Shown piece after piece: positions 1-5,265 of a stretch of 5,265 nucleotides of DNA; positions within the stretch are counted from its first letter, which is position 1; every line of letters starts with the position of its first letter. Origin of the DNA: an uncultured Macromonas sp. (GTDB lineage: Bacteria > Pseudomonadota > Gammaproteobacteria > Burkholderiales > Burkholderiaceae); the NCBI GenBank assembly GCA_946481585.1, contig CAMLOF010000214.1:1-5265 (forward strand). The letters run 5' to 3'. Position numbers and translations under genes: made by a program. A model generated the notes under the pieces. That model searched no databases and had not been told where the DNA came from. It saw nothing but the letters and a program-made list of their open reading frames with translations.

Positions 1-1080
1 GAGATCAAGAAGGCTTATCGCAAGCTGGCGATGAAGTACCACCCTGACCGCAACCAGGGTGACGCGGCCAAGGCAGCCGAGGAAAAATTCAAGGAAGCCA
101 AAGAGGCCTACGAGATGCTGAGCGACCCGCAAAAGCGGTCCGCCTACGATCAGTACGGCCACGCGGGTGTGGACCCGAACATGCGTGGTGGCCCGGGCGG
201 GGCAGAAGGCTTCGGCGGGTTCTCCGAGGCGTTCGGCGACATCTTCGGTGACATCTTTGGCGGGCAGCGCGGCGGTGGGCAGCGTGGTCGTCAGGTCTAC
301 CGTGGCAGCGATCTGTCCTACGCCATGGAAATCACGCTGGAAGAAGCGGCCAACGGCAAGGACGCGCAGATCCGCATCCCCAGCTGGGAAGACTGCGAAA
401 CCTGCAAGGGCAGCGGCGCCAAGCCGGGCACGAGCGTCAAGACCTGCCCCAGCTGCAACGGCAACGGCGTGGTGCAGATGCGCCAGGGCTTCTTCAGCGT
501 ACAGCAGACCTGCCCGCACTGCCACGGCAGCGGCAAGATCATTCCCGAGCCCTGCACGAGCTGCAACGGCCAGGGCAAGCTCAAGAAGCACAAGACGCTC
601 GAGATCAAGATCCCCGCAGGCATCGACGACGGCATGCGCATTCGCTCTGCTGGCAACGGCGAGCCAGGGCGCAACGGCGGCCCGTCGGGCGACCTGTTCA
701 TCGAGATCCGCATCCGCAAGCACGACATCTTCGAGCGCGATGGTGACGACCTGCACTGCCAGGTGCCAGTGAGCATCACCACTGCTGCGCTGGGTGGCGA
801 AATCGCCGTACCCACGCTGGGCGGCAAGGCCACCATCGACATCCCCGAAGGCACCCAGAGCGGCAAGACTTTCCGCCTGCGCGGCCGGGGCATCAAGGGG
901 GTGCGTTCCAGCTACCCTGGCGACTTGTACTGCCACGTGGCCGTGGAAACGCCCATCAAGCTCACCGAGCACCAGCGCAAGTTGCTGCGTGAGCTGGACG
1001 AGTCTTTCCAGAAGGGTGGCCACAAGCACAGCCCCAATGACAAGGGCTGGTTCGAGAAAGCGAAAGCGTTCTTCAGCTGA
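1..1080 (+). CDS. dnaJ: Molecular chaperone DnaJ (Hsp40), 5' end missing
   Basis: Class A J-domain co-chaperone: it delivers unfolded substrates to DnaK and stimulates DnaK ATP hydrolysis in the cytoplasm. The reading frame is open from base 1 and ends at TGA 1078-1080, giving 359 visible residues. Against E. coli DnaJ (376 residues, HPD at 33-35), about 19 N-terminal residues lie outside the window. Domains in order: J domain with the catalytic HPD loop at bases 40-48; Gly/Phe-rich linker about 184-290 with the repeated [10 protein letters not shown] motif; four CxxCxGxG zinc repeats at 394-417, 445-468, 511-534 and 553-576 ([32 protein letters not shown]), all cysteines intact; then the substrate-binding C-terminal beta domains and dimerisation tail. 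In this family repeats 1+4 and 2+3 each bind one zinc. Nothing appears broken. The gene usually follows dnaK (grpE-dnaK-dnaJ), which would lie to the left. The only ATG near the left edge, base 31, is internal to the J domain and is not the start. Confidence 0.98.
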   Translation, partial: EIKKAYRKLAMKYHPDRNQGDAAKAAEEKFKEAKEAYEMLSDPQKRSAYDQYGHAGVDPNMRGGPGGAEGFGGFSEAFGDIFGDIFGGQRGGGQRGRQVYRGSDLSYAMEITLEEAANGKDAQIRIPSWEDCETCKGSGAKPGTSVKTCPSCNGNGVVQMRQGFFSVQQTCPHCHGSGKIIPEPCTSCNGQGKLKKHKTLEIKIPAGIDDGMRIRSAGNGEPGRNGGPSGDLFIEIRIRKHDIFERDGDDLHCQVPVSITTAALGGEIAVPTLGGKATIDIPEGTQSGKTFRLRGRGIKGVRSSYPGDLYCHVAVETPIKLTEHQRKLLRELDESFQKGGHKHSPNDKGWFEKAKAFFS

Positions 1081-1087
1081 AAGCTGT

Positions 1088-1092
1088 GGTGA
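1088..1092 (+). promoter_or_regulatory. Shine-Dalgarno-like site for the beta-CASP nuclease gene
   Basis: GGTGA lies 9 bases upstream of ATG 1102, within the 21-base gap after the dnaJ stop. The match to the anti-Shine-Dalgarno sequence is partial but the spacing is right. The gap holds no hairpin and no room for an independent promoter, which favours read-through from dnaJ, although a promoter inside the 3' part of dnaJ cannot be excluded. Confidence 0.5.
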
Positions 1093-1101
1093 AATGGGCG
1101 C

Positions 1102-2466
1102 ATGAGCGTCCATGTCACCTTCCTCGGAGGAGCCGGCACCGTGACCGGCTCCAAATACCTGGTCCAGCACGACGGCAAAAGCCTGATGGTGGACTGCGGC
1201 TTGTTCCAGGGCTACAAGCAGCTGCGCCTGCGCAACTGGCCCCCCCTTCCCGTTCTGCCCAACCACGTCAATGCCGTGGTTCTGACCCACGCGCACCTGG
1301 ACCACAGTGGCTACCTGCCGCTACTGGTGCGCGAAGGTTTCCATGGCAAGGTCTGGTGCACGCCAGGCACACGCGACCTGTGCGAAATCCTCCTGCCCGA
1401 CAGCGGGCACATTCAGGAAGAAGATGCTGCCTTCGCCAACCGGCACGGCTTCTCCAAGCACCACCCCGCCCTGCCCCTTTACACGCAGGAAGACGCGCGT
1501 ATCAGCCTCAAACAGTTGCGCACCGTGGCCTCGCACCACCTGTTCGAGCCCATCCACGGCTGGCAGGCGCGGCTGCATGGTGCAGGGCACATCCTGGGCG
1601 CATCCAGCCTCTATCTGGAGGTAGGCGGGAAGCGGCTGCTCTTCTCGGGCGACCTGGGCCGTTCAGACGATCTGGTCATGCTGCCACCCGACCCGCCCCC
1701 GGCTGCCGACGCGGTGTTCATCGAGTCCACCTACGGCAACCGGGAGCACCCCAACGACAACCTGGTTGACGAGCTTGCCAGCCCGCTGGAGCGCATTGCC
1801 GCGCGCGGCGGCACGGCCGTGGTGCCGGTGTTTGCCGTGGGCCGCGCACAGGCGCTGCTGCACGCCATTGCGGTGCTCAAACAGCAGGGGCGCATCCCGG
1901 CATCACTGCCGGTGTACCTGGACAGCCCCATGGCCATCCACAGCACCGAACTGTTCGCTCAGCACCTGGGGGAGCACCGCCTCAACGCCGCTCAGTGCCG
2001 CGATATGGCGCATGCCGCCACCATGACGCGCACGCCCGACGAATCAAAGGCCATTGCACTCCAGCACGGGCCGAAGGTGATTCTGGCTGCCAGTGGCATG
2101 GCCACGGGTGGGCGTGTGCTGCACCACCTGGTGCAGTACCTGGGCGACCACCGCAACATGGTCATCCTCACGGGCTTCCAGGCACCGGGCACGCGCGGTG
2201 CCACGCTGGCCAACGGCGGCACGCAACTGCGCATTCATGGGCAAGACATCGGCGTGCGCGCAGAGGTTTTTCAGCTGCACTCCGCCTCAGCCCACGCGGA
2301 CGCGCGCCAGGTCATGCACTGGCTGCGGGCCGTGCCGGGGCAGCCGCACCGCGCGTTCGTCATCCACGGAGAACAGGACGCGGCAGACACGCTGCGCCAG
2401 CGCATAGAAAACGAACTGCGCTGGCACGCCATGGTGCCCGAGCACGGCTCCACCTGGGCGATTTAA
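1102..2466 (+). CDS. Metallo-beta-lactamase/beta-CASP ribonuclease (Ysh1/CPSF-73-like, COG1236 type)
   Basis: A predicted zinc-dependent RNA nuclease of 454 residues, close to the bacterial members of this family (about 430-470). The metallo-beta-lactamase core shows motif 1 Asp31 (VDCG), motif 2 HAHLDH at residues 63-68 (bases 1288-1305), motif 3 His163 (AGHILGAS) and motif 4 Asp184 (SGDLG). The beta-CASP part shows motif A Glu208 (ESTYG), motif B His398 (SASAHAD) and motif C His422 (VIHGE). Histidine at motif C is typical of RNA-directed members such as CPSF-73, whereas DNA-directed members such as Artemis carry Val. SGMATGGRVLHH (331-342) and GFQAPGTRG (358-366) are also family signatures. 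All metal ligands are present, so it is likely active. No signal peptide, membrane segment or KH domain is seen, so it should be cytoplasmic. It lacks the RNase J architecture, which is about 100 residues longer with an extra C-terminal domain. It starts 21 bases after dnaJ and probably shares its transcript. The physiological RNA substrate cannot be read from the sequence. Confidence 0.93.
   Translation: MSVHVTFLGGAGTVTGSKYLVQHDGKSLMVDCGLFQGYKQLRLRNWPPLPVLPNHVNAVVLTHAHLDHSGYLPLLVREGFHGKVWCTPGTRDLCEILLPDSGHIQEEDAAFANRHGFSKHHPALPLYTQEDARISLKQLRTVASHHLFEPIHGWQARLHGAGHILGASSLYLEVGGKRLLFSGDLGRSDDLVMLPPDPPPAADAVFIESTYGNREHPNDNLVDELASPLERIAARGGTAVVPVFAVGRAQALLHAIAVLKQQGRIPASLPVYLDSPMAIHSTELFAQHLGEHRLNAAQCRDMAHAATMTRTPDESKAIALQHGPKVILAASGMATGGRVLHHLVQYLGDHRNMVILTGFQAPGTRGATLANGGTQLRIHGQDIGVRAEVFQLHSASAHADARQVMHWLRAVPGQPHRAFVIHGEQDAADTLRQRIENELRWHAMVPEHGSTWAI
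2463..2466. other. Overlapping convergent stop codons (TTAA)
   Basis: The palindrome TTAA holds both stops: TAA 2464-2466 ends the beta-CASP nuclease on + and TAA (complement of 2463-2465) ends the MocR gene on -. The two genes therefore share 4 bases, and any transcription terminator for either must lie inside the coding sequence of the other. Confidence 0.95.
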
Positions 2467-3851
2467 CTGCACTGCGCCTGCAGGAACTCCCACAGGCGCG
2501 GGTCGTCGCAAAACGCCACGTTGAAGCGCAGCCAAGGGCTGGGCTCCAGGTCGGTAGAGAACAAATGCCCCGGCCCCAGCAGAATGTCGTGCTCGGTGGC
2601 CTGGTAGGCCAGTTCGGTGGCATTGCTGATGTTGGGGTGCCGCGCCCACAGGAACATGCCTGCCTTGGGTTCGGCAAACAATTCAAAACCCAGGGCCTCC
2701 AGCTTTTCGGCCACCTGCTGGTGCGCCTGTGCCAGGCGGTCGCGCAAGCCGCGCAGGTGCTTGCGCCAGCGCCCGTCGATCAACGCACCGTAGGTCAGCC
2801 GCTCGGCAAACTCCGAGGAGGTCAGGCCCGAGATCATCTTCAGCTGGGCCAGGTCCTCCAGCACGTCCGGGTGTGCGGCCACGAAGCCCACCCGCAAGTT
2901 GGGTGAAATAGTCTTGGAAAAGCTGCTGATGTAGACCACGCGCTGCAACTGGTCCAGGCTGGCCAACGAGGGGCGCGGCTCCGGGTCCAGGTCGGCGTAG
3001 ATGTCGTTTTCCACGAGCAGGAACTGATGCTGTTCGGCCAGTTGCACCACCCGGTGCAGGTGCGACAGGTGGGCCACCGAGCCCGTGGGGCTTTGCAGGC
3101 GCGGCTGGGTGAAGAACACCTTGGGCTTGTGAACCATCACCAGCTCTTCAAGGGCTGCCAGGTCGTAACCCTGCGGCGTACGCGGCACACCGATGAGCCG
3201 AGCCCCCAGAAAGCGCAGCGAGAACAACAAGTTGGGATACCCCGGCGCGTCCACCAGCACCGGGTCGCCGGGCTGCACCATGCGGCGGGCCACCATGTCC
3301 ATGGCCTGGCTGGAGCCGTTGGTCAGCAGCACCTGGTCGGCGCCCAGCACAATCTCCTGCTCGGCCAGCATGTCGCGCACCAGCTGCCGTAGGGGCGGGA
3401 AGCCCTTGGGTTCGCCGTAGCCGCCCAGGTCCACGTGGTCGGAAGCCAGGCTGCGCAGGCTGCGACGCAGGCCTTCCTCGAACAACCATTCGCCGGGCAA
3501 CCAGCCGCAACCGGGCTTCATGCGCAGGTTGCGGTTCTCGAACACCCGGCGCAGGTACCACATCGAGTCGAAGCTGTAGTTCGTGCCCTGGCCGCGCAGC
3601 GCGTTGGCATTGACCTCGCGGCGGCGCACAAAAAAGCCCGAGTGCGGCCGCGAGACGAAGAAGCCCTGCGCCACCAGGCGGTCGTAAGCGTCCACCACCG
3701 TGTACACGCTGACACCGTGCGCGTGAGCGAACTGGCGGATGGACGGCGCCTTGGCCCCAGGGCGCAGCGCACCAGACTGGATCAGGTCACGGAACCCCTC
3801 CACGATTTGCACCACCAGTGGCGTGGATTGTTGAGGGTCTAGCGTGAACAT
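2463..3851 (-). CDS. MocR-family transcriptional regulator (GntR winged helix + PLP aminotransferase-like domain)
   Basis: A 462-residue fusion of a DNA-binding domain and a fold-type I aminotransferase domain, the standard MocR/GabR design and usual length. Residues about 8-76 form the GntR winged helix (PLVVQIVEGFRDLI, then PSIRQFAHAHGVSVYTVV as the helix-turn-helix, then the SRPHSGFFV wing). A linker of about 40 residues follows. Residues about 115-460 are aminotransferase-like: LTNGSSQAMD at 176-185, DAPGYPN at 201-207, Asp283 and Tyr285 in ENDIYADL, the PLP-binding Lys313 in SSFSKTISPNLRVGF (AAG complement at 2913-2915), and Arg442 in LRFNVAF for the substrate carboxylate. The usual NPTG turn reads QSPTG (253-257). 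It is divergent from gabT, 149 bases away, so it probably controls gabT and perhaps itself in response to GABA or a related amine plus PLP, as GabR does in Bacillus. The effector is inferred; PdxR- or TauR-like roles are alternatives. ATG 3849-3851 fits the family N-terminus but has no clear Shine-Dalgarno upstream. The stop overlaps the convergent nuclease stop. Confidence 0.93.
   Translation of the reverse strand: MFTLDPQQSTPLVVQIVEGFRDLIQSGALRPGAKAPSIRQFAHAHGVSVYTVVDAYDRLVAQGFFVSRPHSGFFVRRREVNANALRGQGTNYSFDSMWYLRRVFENRNLRMKPGCGWLPGEWLFEEGLRRSLRSLASDHVDLGGYGEPKGFPPLRQLVRDMLAEQEIVLGADQVLLTNGSSQAMDMVARRMVQPGDPVLVDAPGYPNLLFSLRFLGARLIGVPRTPQGYDLAALEELVMVHKPKVFFTQPRLQSPTGSVAHLSHLHRVVQLAEQHQFLLVENDIYADLDPEPRPSLASLDQLQRVVYISSFSKTISPNLRVGFVAAHPDVLEDLAQLKMISGLTSSEFAERLTYGALIDGRWRKHLRGLRDRLAQAHQQVAEKLEALGFELFAEPKAGMFLWARHPNISNATELAYQATEHDILLGPGHLFSTDLEPSPWLRFNVAFCDDPRLWEFLQAQCS
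2474..2499. repeat. Inverted repeat just past the nuclease stop, inside the 3' end of the MocR gene
   Basis: Perfect 7-base arms, GCGCCTG at 2474-2480 and CAGGCGC at 2493-2499, flank a 12-base loop, starting 8 bases after the nuclease stop. In the nuclease transcript it could form a GC-rich 3' hairpin, but no T run follows, so it is not a canonical intrinsic terminator. It also encodes residues near the C-terminus of the MocR protein, and a 7-base repeat can arise by chance in GC-rich coding DNA. A role in 3' end protection is possible but unproven. Confidence 0.3.
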
Positions 3852-3890
3852 GGTGGTGTCTAGGGTTTGACTGTACAGGTGGCAGGGGCT

Positions 3891-3910
3891 GCACAGTGCT
3901 TCGGCTGTGC
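3891..3910. repeat. Short inverted repeat in the mocR-gabT intergenic region
   Basis: Six-base arms GCACAG (3891-3896) and CTGTGC (3905-3910) enclose eight bases. On the + strand these eight include CTTCGG, which could close as a C(UUCG)G tetraloop in RNA with a two-base bulge. No T run follows (CTGCCCGACTG), so this is not an intrinsic terminator. More likely its arms are an operator dyad belonging to the CTGTRC motif set. It could act as a leader hairpin only if a transcript starts upstream of it. Confidence 0.4.
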
Positions 3911-3919
3911 CTGCCCGAC

Positions 3920-3930
3920 TGTATATGTTA
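3920..3930. promoter_or_regulatory. Candidate -10 element(s), direction uncertain
   Basis: TGTATATGTTA is the main AT-rich island in an otherwise GC-rich intergenic region. On + it offers TATATG (3922-3927), which would put gabT transcription start near 3934 and leave a leader of roughly 65 bases. On - it offers TATACA (3925-3920), 4 of 6 matches to TATAAT, which would serve mocR with a leader of roughly 60 bases. No good -35 hexamer sits 16-18 bases upstream on either strand, as expected if these promoters depend on an activator. The island overlaps one CTGTATA motif copy. Confidence 0.3.
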
Positions 3931-3987
3931 GCTGTGCCCCATGCCCCCTAAAGTGCGAGCTTGGCCCATTTGCCTTTTTCAACCCCC

Positions 3988-3992
3988 AGGAG
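3988..3992 (+). promoter_or_regulatory. Ribosome binding site of gabT
   Basis: AGGAG is a strong Shine-Dalgarno match with 8 bases between it and ATG 4001. It decides the start: another in-frame ATG at 3941 would add 20 residues (MPPKVRAWP...), but it has no Shine-Dalgarno sequence upstream and the added residues do not resemble the family N-terminus. Confidence 0.85.
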
Positions 3993-4000
3993 CCCCGCTC

Positions 4001-5265
4001 ATGCACCGTGACCCCAACCTCACCGACGTCAAGACCAACGCCAACCTGATGGCCCGCCGCCGCGCCGCACTGCCCGCCGGCCTGGGTCAGACCTACGAGG
4101 TGTTTGCCGAGCGCGCCGAGAACGCTGAGCTGTGGGACGTAGAAGGCAAGCGCTTCATCGACTTTGCTGGCGGCATTGCGGTGCTCAACACCGGCCACCG
4201 CCACCCCAAGATCGTTGAAGCCGTCAAGGCCCAGCTGGACAAATACCACCACACCTGCTTCCAGGTAGTGGCCTACGAACCCTACGTGGAACTGGCCGAA
4301 CGCCTGATCGCCAAGGCCCCGGGCAACTTCCCCAAGAAGGCCTACTTCCTGTCCACCGGCGCCGAGGCCGTGGAAAACGCAGTCAAGATTGCCCGCGCAG
4401 CCACCAAGCGCCAAGCCGTCATCGCCTTTGGCGGCGGCTTCCATGGCCGTACTCTGCTGGGCATGGCCCTGACCGGCAAAGTGGCCCCCTACAAGGCAGG
4501 CTTTGGCCCCTTCCCCGCAGAGATCTACCACGCCGAATTCCCCAACCCGCTCCATGGTGTGAGCGTGGCCGACTCGCTGAAGTCGCTGGAACACATCTTC
4601 AAGTACGACGTGGAAGCAGAGCGCGTGGCGGCCATCATCCTGGAGCCGGTGCAAGGCGAAGGCGGCTTCTACGTGGCCCCGCCCGAGTTTGCACAAGCCC
4701 TGCGCGCCCTGTGCGACAAGCACGGCATTGTGCTGATTGCCGACGAAGTGCAGACCGGCGCTGGACGCACCGGCACCTGGCTGGCCTGCGAGCAGTGGGG
4801 CGTCGCGCCCGACCTCATCACCATGGCCAAGAGCATGGCGGGCGGCTTCCCCATTTCTGCCGTCATCGGCAAGGCCGAGCTGATGGACAAGCCCCTGCCT
4901 GGCGGCCTGGGCGGCACCTACGCGGGCAGCCCCCTGGCCTGCGCCGCCGCGCTGGCCGTGCTGGACGTGTTCGAGGAAGAAAAACTGCTGGACCGTTCCA
5001 ACGCCTTGGGCGAGCGCCTGAAGACCGGCCTGCGCACCCTGGCGCAGACCCACAAGGAAATCCAGGACGTGCGCGGCCTGGGCTCCATGGTGGCGGTGGA
5101 ACTGTTCAAGAACGGCGACATCCACCAGCCCGACGCTGACCTGACCAAGCGCGTCTGCGTCGAAGCCCTCAAGCGCGGCCTGGTGTTGCTGTCTTGCGGC
5201 GTGTACGCCAACGTCATCCGCATTCTGGTGCCCATCACCGCCAGCGACAGCCTGCTGGATGAAGG
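4001..5265 (+). CDS. gabT: 4-aminobutyrate aminotransferase, 3' end missing
   Basis: Class III PLP-dependent aminotransferase that moves the amino group of GABA to 2-oxoglutarate, giving succinate semialdehyde and glutamate; cytoplasmic, GABA degradation. The frame stays open from ATG 4001 to the window end: 421 complete codons, with about 14 residues expected beyond. It aligns with E. coli GabT (426 residues) almost without gaps, offset by 9 residues through a longer N-terminus. Visible active-site residues: Ile59 (FAGGIAVLNTGH), STGAEA at 118-123 for the PLP phosphate, Arg150 (FHGRT), Glu220 (EPVQGEGG), Asp248 (IADEVQTGAGRTG), the PLP lysine Lys277 (MAKSMAGGFP, bases 4829-4831) and Arg407 (NVIRILVP). 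These match E. coli Ile50, Arg141, Glu211, Asp239, Lys268 and Arg398. One small difference is Ala121 where E. coli has a serine; Ala is common in class III relatives. AGGAG lies 8 bases upstream. It is divergent from the MocR gene, its probable regulator. A related omega-amino acid role such as 5-aminovalerate transamination (DavT) or PuuE cannot be excluded from sequence alone. Confidence 0.95.
   Translation, partial: MHRDPNLTDVKTNANLMARRRAALPAGLGQTYEVFAERAENAELWDVEGKRFIDFAGGIAVLNTGHRHPKIVEAVKAQLDKYHHTCFQVVAYEPYVELAERLIAKAPGNFPKKAYFLSTGAEAVENAVKIARAATKRQAVIAFGGGFHGRTLLGMALTGKVAPYKAGFGPFPAEIYHAEFPNPLHGVSVADSLKSLEHIFKYDVEAERVAAIILEPVQGEGGFYVAPPEFAQALRALCDKHGIVLIADEVQTGAGRTGTWLACEQWGVAPDLITMAKSMAGGFPISAVIGKAELMDKPLPGGLGGTYAGSPLACAAALAVLDVFEEEKLLDRSNALGERLKTGLRTLAQTHKEIQDVRGLGSMVAVELFKNGDIHQPDADLTKRVCVEALKRGLVLLSCGVYANVIRILVPITASDSLLDE

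Larger units (their letters stand above)
3852..4000. promoter_or_regulatory. Divergent mocR-gabT control region
   Basis: These 149 bases separate the two divergent start codons and must hold both promoters. Several copies of a CTGTRC-like motif are visible: CTGTACAG (3871-3878, a perfect palindrome), CTGTGC on the minus strand (3891-3896), CTGTGCC (3905-3911), CTGTATA (3919-3925) and CTGTGCC (3932-3938). The last three are in the same direction at 14- and 13-base steps. GACTGTA occurs twice (3869-3875 and 3917-3923), as does GCTGTGCC (3904-3911 and 3931-3938). MocR proteins are known to bind direct repeats, so this is the likely operator. The assignment is inferred from position and repetition; no consensus for this particular protein is known to me. 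Confidence 0.55.

Noticed and set aside
318..896. Minus-strand open frame (192 codons) opposite dnaJ
   Set aside because: The sequence is low-complexity Pro/Ser/Leu/Met-rich with no domain, and it lies wholly within the well-conserved dnaJ coding sequence.
1086..1769. Plus-strand open frame (227 codons) overlapping the start of the nuclease gene
   Set aside because: It is out of frame with the nuclease and has a Pro/Arg/Ala-rich composition typical of frame-shifted GC-rich coding DNA. The conserved MBL motifs lie in the other frame.
1995..2906. Plus-strand open frame (303 codons) spanning the nuclease-MocR junction
   Set aside because: It is an Arg/Ala/His-rich shadow frame that crosses two strongly supported genes in the wrong frame, with no family resemblance and no ribosome binding site that I can see.
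3941..4000. Upstream in-frame ATG extending gabT by 20 residues
   Set aside because: The frame is open from 3941, but no Shine-Dalgarno sequence precedes it, while AGGAG is correctly placed before ATG 4001. The family N-terminus also matches the shorter form.
3860..5125. Long open frame (421 codons) on the minus strand opposite gabT
   Set aside because: It is a mirror of the gabT codons: the translation is rich in Gly, Ala, His, Gln and Val with no recognisable domain. The + strand encodes an intact GabT with all catalytic residues. Long antisense frames are common where third positions are mostly G or C.
1..5265. A novel defence, mobile or otherwise undescribed system
   Set aside because: All four genes belong to well-known families with intact signature residues, they fill nearly the whole window, and there are no mobile-element ends, long repeats or composition shifts. 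The gene order is the only potentially new aspect, and it is reported as a finding.

Overview
This window looks like ordinary core chromosome from a GC-rich betaproteobacterium, most likely order Burkholderiales and probably near Comamonadaceae (Acidovorax/Delftia-like). That placement rests on strong G/C at third codon positions, the style of the DnaJ and GabT proteins, and the divergent MocR regulator/gabT pair. It is inference from protein similarity recalled from memory; no search was run. I see no insertion sequence, prophage gene, CRISPR array, tRNA or rRNA.

Layout: (1) 1-1080, +, the chaperone gene dnaJ, missing about its first 19 codons. (2) 1102-2466, +, a 454-residue metallo-beta-lactamase/beta-CASP nuclease of the RNA-cutting type, 21 bases after dnaJ and probably co-transcribed with it. 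(3) 2463-3851, -, a 462-residue MocR-type regulator (GntR winged helix fused to a fold-type I aminotransferase domain). Its stop codon overlaps the nuclease stop in a shared TTAA. (4) 3852-4000, a 149-base divergent control region with several CTGTRC-like motifs, a palindrome and a small inverted repeat. (5) 4001-5265, +, gabT, 4-aminobutyrate aminotransferase, cut by the window end about 14 residues before its expected C-terminus.

Two functional blocks meet at base 2463-2466. On the left, dnaJ (normally in the dnaK-dnaJ heat-shock locus) is followed by an RNA-processing nuclease, so chaperone and RNA turnover functions may share a transcript. On the right, the MocR protein is the obvious candidate regulator of the divergent gabT. 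By analogy with GabR it would sense GABA or a related amine through its PLP-bearing domain and control GABA breakdown to succinate semialdehyde, whose partner dehydrogenase could lie just beyond the right edge.

I did not find a new biological system. The points most worth a second look are the repeated motifs in the mocR-gabT control region, the overlapping convergent stop codons, and the dnaJ-nuclease linkage.
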